A stretch of DNA of 12,593 bases from an uncultured Corynebacterium sp. (GTDB taxonomy: Bacteria > Actinomycetota > Actinomycetes > Mycobacteriales > Mycobacteriaceae), in assembly GCA_945631445.1 (NCBI GenBank), contig CALZCR010000013.1:1-12593 (forward strand), written 5' to 3'. Below the pieces are notes generated by a model. It worked only from the letters and a program-made list of their open reading frames with translations, was not told the origin of the DNA and made no database searches. Both the position numbers and the translations under genes were made by a program. Below, one piece after another: positions 7,001 through 12,593 of this stretch. Positions within the stretch are counted from its first letter, which is position 1. Each line of letters opens with the position of its first letter.

Positions 7001-7684
7001 ATGAAAGATCCCACTCGCATTCCTCACGTGCTCGCGGCGCTGCAACGCGCCTGGGAAGGGCAGCCGGACCTCGACCTGGCTGCCCTGTGGGGCGTCGTCG
7101 AAAACCACGGCATCGGCTGGGGCAGCGACGACGAACAGCTCCTGGCCGTCCTCGAGGCGCTGGCCCGCCGGCACCCCGCACGCGTCACCTCCCCGGAGGA
7201 TGTGCTGGTGGTGGCGGACACGGCGTCTCCGCTGCGCCGGATCACCGTCGACCCGGTGGGACGGCGGGTGACGGTCCGGGGCGCGGACGTGCGCCCGACG
7301 ACGTGGAACTACCGGGAAATTCGCCGCCTGGAGGTGGGGATGCCCGCGGTGATCACCGACGCCGCGGGCGTGGACCACCGGTTAGGGGTGCTCAGCGGCA
7401 TGACGGTCAGCGACTACCGGCCGCCGACCGGGTTGCGCGGTTGGGCCCGGAGGGAGATGGGGGACCGGATCGTCGGGGCGCGGCTTACCGACGGCTCATT
7501 GGTGATCGTCAGCCACGGGATCGACGTCTTCACCCCGGGGCGCCGCGACGTGGCGCACGCCCGGCACCGCTATGAGCGGCTGCTGGCGGTGGAGGCCGGC
7601 GCCCCGTTGCGCTTCCAGCCGGTGGCGGGCGGGGCGCCGGTGGCCCTGGCCGAGATCGAGCTGCTGTTTCCCGTCGACCAGTAG
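7001..7684 (+). CDS. Conserved-looking protein of unknown function, downstream of tuf
   Basis: I do not recognise a family with confidence. The product is 227 aa with no signal peptide or membrane segment, so it is probably cytoplasmic. Residues 1-60 look alpha-helical, with a compact pattern: R-I-P-H-V-L, WEGQPDLDLAALWG (18-31), GIGWGSDDEQLLAVLEAL (37-54). Residues 66-227 look like mixed beta strands, with polar turns such as ITVDPVGRRVTVRGADV (81-97) and RLTDGSLVIVSHGIDVFTPG (161-180). The frame stays open upstream to 6899 but would cross the tuf terminator, so the ATG at 7001, ten bases after a -10 element, is chosen. Its stop lies 7 bp from the end of the convergent minus-strand unit. GC-rich codon use like its neighbours gives no sign of recent transfer. 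Confidence 0.75.
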   Translation: MKDPTRIPHVLAALQRAWEGQPDLDLAALWGVVENHGIGWGSDDEQLLAVLEALARRHPARVTSPEDVLVVADTASPLRRITVDPVGRRVTVRGADVRPTTWNYREIRRLEVGMPAVITDAAGVDHRLGVLSGMTVSDYRPPTGLRGWARREMGDRIVGARLTDGSLVIVSHGIDVFTPGRRDVAHARHRYERLLAVEAGAPLRFQPVAGGAPVALAEIELLFPVDQ

Positions 7685-7691
7685 GAGGGGA

Positions 7692-8252
7692 TCAGGAGCC
7701 CTCGACCGGTCGCAGATGCAGCTTGTAGGACGTCGCCAGTTCGATGCCGGCGAGCGCCTCGTGGACGTCCATGTCGGTCTGCTCGATCTCCGCGACCAGC
7801 GCGCGCATGTCCACGCCCGGTTGGGCGGAGATCGACCAGGTGGCGGTGGGGTTCCCGCGGTCCCGGGCGACGGAGTGCCGGACGTCTGCGACCCCCTCAA
7901 AAGACTTCAGGCCTTCGCCGACCGCGGCGGCGACACGGGCGGTGGAGACCTGGATTTCCCCGCCGTCCCCGGAGAGCGGCGAAGCCATCCGGTTGATGGT
8001 GCGGCGCCGGAGGTTGGCGACGATCAACCACCCGCCGGCCACCGCCGCCACGACGGTCGCGGCGATCAGTCCGAGCGGGAAATACCGCGACGCCAACGCG
8101 TCGTCGATCGCGTCGTGGTCGATGCGGGCGGCCCACGCGACGGCGAGCTCGTTGCCGGAGGCGTGCGCCACCGCCCACACGGCGATGACGGTGAGGACTA
8201 GCCCGAGGAGCAGCGAGATCACCCGGTCGAGGAAAGCCAGCCGACGGCTCAT
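7692..8252 (-). CDS. AmaP-like membrane anchor protein of the Asp23 cluster
   Basis: The product is 186 aa. Two membrane helices are visible, about 11-31 and 58-79, with a short loop between them. The run NLRRRT (80-85) just after helix 2 is positive and predicts a cytoplasmic C-terminal domain, residues about 95-186. This is the topology of AmaP, which tethers Asp23 to the membrane in Staphylococcus, and the position in an Asp23 cluster supports the assignment. The soluble domain pattern (helix, V-x-G-V turn, strands, helix, strand) suggests an Asp23-like fold, which is inference. It is last of six coupled genes: its ATG shares one base with the preceding stop (TGATG). Confidence 0.72.
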   Translation of the reverse strand: MSRRLAFLDRVISLLLGLVLTVIAVWAVAHASGNELAVAWAARIDHDAIDDALASRYFPLGLIAATVVAAVAGGWLIVANLRRRTINRMASPLSGDGGEIQVSTARVAAAVGEGLKSFEGVADVRHSVARDRGNPTATWSISAQPGVDMRALVAEIEQTDMDVHEALAGIELATSYKLHLRPVEGS

Positions 8253-8815
8253 CAGAATCGACCCCCGTCCTCGTCTTCGCGGAGCAGGACCTGCAGGGAC
8301 AGACGGTCATTGATCAGCGGGCCCAAGGACTCCTGCAATTGGCCGTGCAGCCGCTCCCGGACGGTCTCGTCCACCGTCGCGGAGGTGGCGGTGACGGTGA
8401 TCTTCTTCTTCGTCACCAACGTCGACGCGGACAGCACCCCGGGCAGCGTCTTGGCGGTGGCGGTGGCGTGGCGGGCCAGATCCACCCGACGGACCCAGAT
8501 CGCGGCAGGAGAAGACAACCCCAGGTAGGGCTTGAGCCGTGGCACGAAGGCGGCGGCCACGAGCCAGAGGCCGACGAGGAAAAGTCCGATTCCGCCCCAG
8601 AACAGCCACGGCTCGGACAGCGCGCGGGCCTGTTCGACGGCGGCGACGATCCAGCTGTCCCAGCCGGCGGGGGAGAGGTAGTGGACGGCGATTTCTCGCA
8701 CGCCGACCACGGCGAGGGCCACCAGCGCCACGCCGACGAGGATCCCGACGTACCGTGCCCGGGGCGGGTGGGCCGGGCGCAACGCGGTGGGGGCGGCGGA
8801 TGCTTCGGCGGTCAT
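8252..8815 (-). CDS. DUF6286-type membrane protein of the Asp23 cluster
   Basis: The product is 187 aa. A proline/alanine-rich N-terminus (1-21) is followed by two membrane helices, about 22-39 and 70-90, then a C-terminal soluble domain, about 105-187. That domain contains RHATATAKTLPGVLSASTLV (114-133) and a V-T-A-T strand, similar to the small domain of actinobacterial DUF6286 proteins found beside Asp23 genes. It resembles the next gene product in layout, so the pair may be distant paralogues that both present an Asp23-like domain at the membrane. Function is unknown. The start ATG overlaps the previous stop by four bases (ATGA) and the stop overlaps the next start by one. Confidence 0.75.
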   Translation of the reverse strand: MTAEASAAPTALRPAHPPRARYVGILVGVALVALAVVGVREIAVHYLSPAGWDSWIVAAVEQARALSEPWLFWGGIGLFLVGLWLVAAAFVPRLKPYLGLSSPAAIWVRRVDLARHATATAKTLPGVLSASTLVTKKKITVTATSATVDETVRERLHGQLQESLGPLINDRLSLQVLLREDEDGGRF

Positions 8816-9351
8816 CGCTTTTCCTCAGCCACGGCGTGGCCGTGGGCGACGACGCGGACCGGGGTCATCGGCCTGCCGGCGGTGATCCGCACCGGGGTCA
8901 GGGCACGGTGGGTGGACAGCGGGGACGGCAGCCTGATGACTTTCGGGGATGTGATCCGGGTGCGGGACGTGACTGAGACCGGTATGGTCACGCCGTGGTT
9001 CGGGGCTTGGGCGAGGTCCTCGGCGCTGACCCGGTGGGCGGAGTGGAGCACCTGCTCGACCGAGACGTTGACCACGCCGGCGCTCAGCCCGGTGGCGGCC
9101 TCCACTTCCTGGCGGACGGCGTCGCGGACGCGGGCGGCGACCGCGGAGACCGGCGACGGCCAGCTCACCGCGAGGGCCACGTCCAAGCGGGCCCGGCCGG
9201 TGGTGCGGTCGACGATGGCCGCGCACCGAGGATAAGAGCCGCCGAGCTTGACGATGCCGCCGCTGGTGGAGACCACCCCCGGGACGGTGCCCGCGGCGTG
9301 CGCGGCGATCCGGTTGATCGCGCGTTCGGAGATGTGGGTGTGCCCGCTCAC
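8812..9351 (-). CDS. Asp23/Gls24 family envelope stress response protein (second copy)
   Basis: The product is 179 aa from the GTG at 9351. Residues about 5-103 fit the Asp23 pattern: ISERAINRIAAHAAGTVPGV (7-26) corresponds to the family opening (I-s-x-x-A-x-x-x-I-A ... v-P-G-V), followed by strands ending VVNVSVEQVL (93-102). The tail 124-179 is basic and rich in Thr, Pro and Arg, unusual for the family and perhaps disordered. The frame is open for another 103 codons upstream, but the GTG at 9351 overlaps the upstream stop as GTGA, matching the coupling seen throughout this unit, and the Asp23 pattern begins right there. Asp23 proteins form cytoplasmic, membrane-tethered assemblies in Firmicutes; the actinobacterial role is not established. 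Confidence 0.83.
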   Translation of the reverse strand: MSGHTHISERAINRIAAHAAGTVPGVVSTSGGIVKLGGSYPRCAAIVDRTTGRARLDVALAVSWPSPVSAVAARVRDAVRQEVEAATGLSAGVVNVSVEQVLHSAHRVSAEDLAQAPNHGVTIPVSVTSRTRITSPKVIRLPSPLSTHRALTPVRITAGRPMTPVRVVAHGHAVAEEKR

Positions 9352-9545
9352 CCGCGACCCCCTCGGCCGGAGCGCAGCCCGTCGAAGACCGCGCGCAGAT
9401 TGATCCTGCCATCCACGTGCGCCCCCACCACGGCGCCGACGGCGCTGAAGAGCAGGGCCCACAGGAAGCCCGCGAACCCGCCGAAGATGACGGCGAACGC
9501 GAAAGCCAGCCCGATGAGAAGGCCGAGGGCGGTCATGTTCTTCAT
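9348..9545 (-). CDS. DUF2273-like small membrane protein
   Basis: The product is only 65 aa. Two closely spaced hydrophobic glycine-rich helices (about 5-21 and 23-42) are followed by GAHVDGRINLRAVFDGL (41-57), resembling the G-x-x-x-x-G-R-I-D-L end of DUF2273 proteins, which typically neighbour Asp23 and AmaP genes. The end is basic. An AGGAG element lies 7 bases before the ATG, giving it one of the clearest ribosome-binding sites of the cluster. The ATG overlaps the preceding stop (ATGA) and the stop overlaps the next GTG (GTGA). It is likely a helical-hairpin membrane component of the same complex. Confidence 0.8.
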   Translation of the reverse strand: MKNMTALGLLIGLAFAFAVIFGGFAGFLWALLFSAVGAVVGAHVDGRINLRAVFDGLRSGRGGRG

Positions 9546-9883
9546 TGCACTCTCCTGGGAGACGGGGAAGCGGGGTCGCCGACGGCGTCGGCGACGATGA
9601 CGTCGACGGGGAAGCGGACATGCGCCGCGGCGGCGGTCCGCACGCGTTCGGACAGCTCATGGAGGTCGCCCGCCGTCCGCAGGTCCGCGACGACGTGGAC
9701 CTCCAGGCGGGGGACCGCCCCGGAGCGAGACAGCCGCAACCCGCGCACCCGGGCCCCCGGATACAGCAGCGCGACTTCCGACAACTCGCCCGACGACAGG
9801 CCGGCGACGCCGGGCAGCGCGAGCACGGCGGCCTCGACTCGGCGGGCGCTCTCCTGGGCGATGGGGTCCTCGGCGGCGGCCAT
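9542..9883 (-). CDS. Small soluble protein of the Asp23 cluster, possibly a degenerate Asp23 domain
   Basis: The product is 113 aa from the ATG at 9883. There is no membrane segment. The layout resembles a reduced Asp23 domain: a helix with RVEAAVLALPGVAGLS (15-30), a predicted strand LEVHVVADL (60-68), a helix LHELSERVRTAAAAHV (74-89) and a final strand VDVIVADAV (93-101). I could not assign a named family. The ATG shares its A with the upstream stop (TGATG); a GTG one codon earlier (9886) would give a four-base GTGA overlap instead, and the sequence does not decide. No clear ribosome-binding site is present, so translation probably depends on re-initiation after the upstream gene. Confidence 0.68.
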   Translation of the reverse strand: MAAAEDPIAQESARRVEAAVLALPGVAGLSSGELSEVALLYPGARVRGLRLSRSGAVPRLEVHVVADLRTAGDLHELSERVRTAAAAHVRFPVDVIVADAVGDPASPSPRRVQ

Positions 9884-10371
9884 CACTGCACGCGCGGGGT
9901 GACGGGGGCGCCGGCCACTTCCCCGACGGCGAGGTCGCGGGAGGTGCTTTCCGCGGCCGTGTCGTCGAGGGGCAGGTGCACGTCGGTGACGTTGACGTTG
10001 ACTTCGGTGACCTCCAGCCCGGTCATGCGCTCAATGGCCCGGATGATGTTGCGCCGGATGGCGTCCGCCAGCTCGTGGATCGCGACGCCGTACTCCGCGA
10101 CGATGGACAGGTCCACCGCGGCCTGCCTTTCGCCGACCTCGACCGTGACGCCCTGCTGGATGTTGCCCGCCCCGCCGAGGCTTTCGCGCAGCGAACCGAT
10201 CATGCGGGTGGTGTTTCCGCCCAGGGCGTAGACGCCGGAGACTTCCCGGGTGGCCAGGCCGGCGATCTTGGCGACGACGACGTCTTCGATGAGGGTGCGT
10301 CCGTGTTGGGACTGGACGGCGGTGGCGCCGTCCACCGACTCTGTCGCAGGGACGGGCTCGTGGTCGGACAT
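9883..10371 (-). CDS. Asp23/Gls24 family envelope stress response protein (first copy)
   Basis: The product is 162 aa from the ATG at 10371. The Asp23 domain spans about 24-132 and is canonical: GRTLIEDVVVAKIAGLATRE (24-43), then VSGVYALGG (44-52), VTVEVGERQAAVDLSIVAEY (75-94) and LEVTEVNVNVTDVHL (119-133). A charged N-terminus and an Ala/Thr-rich tail flank it. The frame extends to 10461, but AAGGAG lies 8 bases before the ATG at 10371, the upstream residues lack the family pattern, and the -10 at 10418-10423 would lie inside the longer version. It heads the six-gene unit and overlaps the next gene. In Firmicutes such proteins respond to alkali or cell-wall stress; here that is inference. 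Confidence 0.9.
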   Translation of the reverse strand: MSDHEPVPATESVDGATAVQSQHGRTLIEDVVVAKIAGLATREVSGVYALGGNTTRMIGSLRESLGGAGNIQQGVTVEVGERQAAVDLSIVAEYGVAIHELADAIRRNIIRAIERMTGLEVTEVNVNVTDVHLPLDDTAAESTSRDLAVGEVAGAPVTPRVQ

Positions 10372-10417
10372 GGCGGCGGCTCCTTCGCGCTGATGCTTCC
10401 TGAACGTGGATACAACG

Positions 10418-10423
10418 AGCGTA
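10418..10423 (-). promoter_or_regulatory. Candidate -10 (TACGCT) of the six-gene Asp23 unit
   Basis: TACGCT on the minus strand is the same hexamer as the predicted rpsL -10. A start near 10411 gives a leader of about 40 nt containing AAGGAG. No -35 is recognisable 17 bp upstream (CCCGCG). Confidence 0.4.
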
Positions 10424-10484
10424 ACCGCAACGCGGTCCCCGCGGGGGCAGCCGTCGGACATGGGAGGCGGGACGCATAAAAAAT

Positions 10485-10514
10485 TTGGCGTGGTCGGGGA
10501 TGATGTGGTTTAAT
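10485..10514 (+). promoter_or_regulatory. Candidate S10-operon promoter (TTGGCG-18-TTTAAT)
   Basis: TTGGCG (10485-10490) and TTTAAT (10509-10514) are 18 bp apart. Overlapping alternatives TAATAC and TACATT shift the -10 by a few bases. A start near 10521 would give an unusually long rpsJ leader. No better site is seen closer to rpsJ, although TTGACG at 10767-10772 lacks a partner -10. Confidence 0.4.
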
Positions 10515-10595
10515 ACATTGGTTGCTTCAACACGGCGCTATGTCCGCGCGCGGATTTTATCCGCAACCAGGCAGAATGTCGATGGTGGAGTGAAC

Positions 10596-10646
10596 ATGAC
10601 ACCTTTGCGCGACTTCGGTCGCAGAAGGCTCCGTGAATCGGGGTAG
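10596..10646 (+). CDS. Possible 16-aa leader peptide upstream of rpsJ (uORF1)
   Basis: The ATG is preceded by GGAG (10587-10590) at 5 bases. The peptide would be MTPLRDFGRRRLRESG, with five arginines; the three in a row use CGC-AGA-AGG, two of which are rare in high-GC actinobacteria. The arginine codons lie in the UUCG-capped hairpin at 10602-10628. A short frame like this can arise by chance, so this is only a candidate. Confidence 0.25.
   Translation: MTPLRDFGRRRLRESG
10602..10628 (+). promoter_or_regulatory. UUCG-tetraloop hairpin in the rpsJ leader
   Basis: GCGAC (10609-10613), loop TTCG, GTCGC (10618-10622) form a very stable upper stem. An outer stem CCTT (10602-10605) with AAGG (10625-10628) is separated by a small internal loop. 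No T-run follows, so it is not a terminator. It may be a protein-binding or folding-nucleation element. Confidence 0.5.
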
Positions 10647-10699
10647 GGCATTGACCGCAAGGACAATGGCAGCCCGAGAGCGGGGACCGGAGAAGGGGC

Positions 10700-10750
10700 A
10701 TGGCAAATAAACAGCGGCAGTACGTGAGGCGCCACTCTTATCACGAGTAA
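10700..10750 (+). CDS. Possible 16-aa leader peptide upstream of rpsJ (uORF2)
   Basis: The ATG follows GGAG (10689-10692) by 7 bases, a good ribosome-binding arrangement. The peptide would be MANKQRQYVRRHSYHE, basic and hydrophilic. CTCCG at 10629-10633, inside uORF1, can pair with CGGAG at 10688-10692 and so mask this site. Translation is unproven, and chance is a fair alternative. Confidence 0.25.
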   Translation: MANKQRQYVRRHSYHE

Positions 10751-10972
10751 TGGTCCCTTCCGAGTCTTGACGCACGGGTCTTGTACCCCGTCAGGGAGCA
10801 ATGTGTGCGGTTTGTTTTTCCTGCCCGCCATCTCCCGGATAGTCATGACAGTCAGTTCAGACACTGGCGTTGTGCCCGTGGCCCCTAGCCCGGACAACGT
10901 TATAGAGAAATCGATGAAGCGAAACCCACCGCTCCAGACAGTGACGTGGGTGCAGCGAGGAAGAGGATAAGC

Positions 10973-11278
10973 GTGGCGGGACAAAAGATCCGCATTCGGC
11001 TGAAGGCCTACGACCACGAAGCCATCGACGCTTCTGCGAAGAAGATCGTCGAGACCGTCACCCGTACGGGTGCTCGTGTGGTCGGCCCGGTGCCGTTGCC
11101 CACCGAAAAGAACGTGTACGCCGTTATTCGTTCTCCCCACAAGTACAAGGATTCTCGCGAGCACTTCGAGATGCGCACGCACAAGCGTCTCATCGACATC
11201 CTCGACCCGACGCCGAAGACGGTTGACGCGCTGATGCGCATCGACCTTCCGGCCAGCGTCGACGTGAACATTCAGTGA
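10973..11278 (+). CDS. rpsJ: 30S ribosomal protein S10
   Basis: S10 is a 30S head protein and also acts as NusE in transcription antitermination with NusB. The product is 101 aa, the family length, beginning [19 protein letters not shown]. The signature [20 protein letters not shown] and the end [11 protein letters not shown] are intact. The GTG at 10973 is chosen because AAGAGG (10961-10966) lies six bases before it and homology starts there; a frame-extending GTG at 10946 adds nine unrelated residues. It is the first gene of the S10 operon, with rplC 38 bases downstream, and sits behind the long structured leader. Confidence 0.99.
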   Translation: MAGQKIRIRLKAYDHEAIDASAKKIVETVTRTGARVVGPVPLPTEKNVYAVIRSPHKYKDSREHFEMRTHKRLIDILDPTPKTVDALMRIDLPASVDVNIQ

Positions 11279-11316
11279 TCGAAGACCGAAAGACTTTGGC
11301 AGCGGAGAATTAACAC

Positions 11317-11973
11317 ATGAGCGAAAACGAGATCAAGGGAATTCTGGGCAAGAAGCTCGGCATGACCCAGGTCTTCGACGAGGACAACCGGGTCGTCCCG
11401 GTCACCGTCGTCGAGGCCGGGCCGTGCGTGGTCACCCAGATTCGCACCACCGAAACCGATGGCTACAACGCCATCCAGATCGCCTTCGGTGAGATTGACC
11501 CGCGTAAGGTCAACCAGCCGAAGGCAGGCCACTTCAAGAAGGCCGGCGTCACCCCGCGCCGTCACGTTACCGAGATTCGCATGGACGACGTCTCCGGCTA
11601 CGAGATCGGCCAGGAAATCAACGCCGGCATCTTCGACGGCGACACCTTCGTCGACGTCACCGGCACCTCCAAGGGCCACGGCTTCGCCGGCCCGATGAAG
11701 CGTCACGGCTTCGCGGGCCAGGGAGCCTCCCACGGTAACCAGGCGGCTCACCGCCGCATCGGTTCCATCGGCATGGCGGCCACCCCGGGCCACGTCCTCA
11801 AGGGCACCCGCATGGCCGGCCGCATGGGCAACAACAAGGTCACTACCCAGAACCTTAAGATCCAGAAGATCGACGCCGACTCCAACCTCATCCTGATCAA
11901 GGGCGCCATCCCCGGCGCCAAAGGTGGAGTCGTCACCGTCAAGACCGCAGTGAAGGGCGGTGCACACGCATGA
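11317..11973 (+). CDS. rplC: 50S ribosomal protein L3
   Basis: L3 is an early-assembly protein of the large subunit whose long loop reaches toward the peptidyl-transferase centre. The product is 218 aa, typical length. The opening [20 protein letters not shown] (8-27) and the loop [19 protein letters not shown] (135-153) are conserved; in E. coli a glutamine in this loop is methylated by PrmB. The ATG has GGAG (11304-11307) nine bases upstream. Its stop overlaps the rplD start by four bases (ATGA), so rplC and rplD are translationally coupled. Confidence 0.99.
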   Translation: MSENEIKGILGKKLGMTQVFDEDNRVVPVTVVEAGPCVVTQIRTTETDGYNAIQIAFGEIDPRKVNQPKAGHFKKAGVTPRRHVTEIRMDDVSGYEIGQEINAGIFDGDTFVDVTGTSKGHGFAGPMKRHGFAGQGASHGNQAAHRRIGSIGMAATPGHVLKGTRMAGRMGNNKVTTQNLKIQKIDADSNLILIKGAIPGAKGGVVTVKTAVKGGAHA

Positions 11974-12593
11974 GTCTCAAGCTTGACGTTCTGACCGCCG
12001 ATGGAAACACCAACGGTTCGGTCGACCTGCCCGCGGACATTTTTGACCGCGAGGCATCCGTTTCTCTGATGCACCAGGTCGTCACCGCACAGCTGGCTGC
12101 CGCTCGTCAGGGCACCCACAAGGTGAAGACCCGCTCGGAGGTCGCCGGCGGCGGCCGTAAGCCGTACCGCCAGAAGGGCACCGGCCGTGCCCGCCAGGGC
12201 TCGATCCGCGCTCCGCAGTTCGCGGGCGGCGGCATCGTCCACGGCCCGGTCCCGCGCGATTACTCGCAGCGGACCCCCAAGAAGATGATCAAGGCCGCCC
12301 TCTTCGGCGCCCTGTCGGACCGCGCCCGCAACGAGCGCATCCACGTCATCGACGAGCTGGTCCCGGGACAGGACCCGTCCACCAAGTCGGCCAAGTCCTT
12401 CGTCGAGCGCATCACCGACCGCAAGTCGGTTCTGCTCGTCGTCGAACGCGAGGACCTGAACGCCCGCCGCAGCGCCAACAACCTGCAGAACGTTCACATC
12501 CTCGACCCGGCTCAGCTGAACACCTACGACGTGCTCAACTCCGACGACATCGTCTTCTCGGTGGCAGCTCTGCACGCCTTCACCAACCGCATC
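11970..12593 (+). CDS. rplD: 50S ribosomal protein L4, 3' end beyond the window
   Basis: The frame is open from the ATG at 11970 to the last base, 208 codons with no stop. Related L4 proteins are about 218 aa, so roughly ten codons are missing. It begins [12 protein letters not shown]. The extended loop that lines the peptide exit tunnel is clear: [20 protein letters not shown] (61-80), then AGGGIVHGP (85-93). The lysines and glycines of this loop, where macrolide-resistance changes occur in other bacteria, look wild-type. In E. coli L4 represses its own operon through the S10 leader; whether that happens here is unknown. The rest of the S10 operon is expected to follow. Confidence 0.98.
   Translation, partial: MSLKLDVLTADGNTNGSVDLPADIFDREASVSLMHQVVTAQLAAARQGTHKVKTRSEVAGGGRKPYRQKGTGRARQGSIRAPQFAGGGIVHGPVPRDYSQRTPKKMIKAALFGALSDRARNERIHVIDELVPGQDPSTKSAKSFVERITDRKSVLLVVEREDLNARRSANNLQNVHILDPAQLNTYDVLNSDDIVFSVAALHAFTNRI

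Larger units (their letters stand above)
10372..10972. other. Divergent region and long rpsJ leader without a conventional gene
   Basis: These 601 bases separate the Asp23-type unit (minus) from the S10 operon (plus). Near 10437-10446 is a perfect CCCCGCGGGG palindrome. From about 10520 onward the sequence is less GC-rich and contains several hairpins plus short reading frames, consistent with a leader of about 450 nt. Hairpins: GCGGAT/ATCCGC (10550-10564), a UUCG-capped stem (10602-10628), GGGC-ATTG/CAAT-G-CCC (10646-10675), and ACGGG/CCCGT (10774-10791). No long conserved coding frame is visible on either strand. Confidence 0.6.

Noticed and set aside
5634..7181. 515-codon open frame antisense to tuf, crossing the tuf terminator and the next gene
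   Set aside because: Same shadow effect; it runs through a terminator and two unrelated genes and has no recognisable domain.
9352..9660. 103-codon upstream extension of the second Asp23 gene
   Set aside because: It would overlap the DUF2273 gene completely. The GTG at 9351 coincides with the start of the Asp23 pattern and overlaps the upstream stop.
10372..10461. 30-codon N-terminal extension of the first Asp23 protein
   Set aside because: AAGGAG correctly spaced before 10371 and the absence of Asp23-like residues upstream favour the shorter form.
10538..11182. 214-codon minus-strand frame opposite rpsJ and its leader
   Set aside because: About a third of it is antisense to rpsJ, the rest has no domain pattern, and no promoter or ribosome-binding site is evident.
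1..12593. CRISPR arrays, insertion sequences, tRNA or rRNA genes, prophage genes
   Set aside because: I looked for regularly spaced direct repeats, transposase-like frames, cloverleaf sequences and rRNA signatures and saw none.

Overview
The window comes from a high-GC actinobacterium, almost certainly a Corynebacterium. The ribosomal and elongation-factor proteins read like their corynebacterial counterparts: EF-G begins [18 protein letters not shown]-Tu is 396 aa and S10 is 101 aa. GTG starts are common, and promoters are of the TANANT -10 type. This is the chromosomal core where the str operon (rpsL-rpsG-fusA-tuf) and the S10 operon (rpsJ-rplC-rplD...) lie close together on the + strand.

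Layout: (1) 1-1663, minus strand: an acetamidase/formamidase-family gene, then a DUF1707 plus LiaF-like repeat gene that probably has its own leaderless promoter, ended by a perfect 19-bp hairpin. (2) 1664-2082: divergent promoter region. (3) 2083-6878, plus strand: rpsL and rpsG as a tight pair, then fusA and tuf, each behind a gap of about 280-360 bp with its own promoter and a structured leader; a strong terminator follows tuf. (4) 7001-7684, plus strand: an unrecognised gene encoding 227 aa, probably leaderless. (5) 7692-10371, minus strand: six genes whose stops and starts all overlap, encoding two Asp23/Gls24 proteins, a possible third degenerate one, and three small membrane proteins (DUF2273, DUF6286 and AmaP-like). 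(6) 10372-10972: a gene-free divergent region of about 600 bp containing a long, hairpin-rich rpsJ leader with short upstream reading frames. (7) 10973-12593, plus strand: rpsJ, rplC and the start of rplD, which runs off the window end.

How the genes fit together: the plus-strand genes build and drive the translation machinery. The minus-strand six-gene unit looks like an actinobacterial version of the Firmicutes Asp23/AmaP envelope-stress module. It sits between the two translation operons, diverging from the S10 operon and converging on the unknown gene. It is the least understood and most interesting protein-coding part of the window. The most interesting non-coding parts are the long S10 leader and the structured tuf leader. 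Gene families are named from recall of conserved sequence, and no database search was run.
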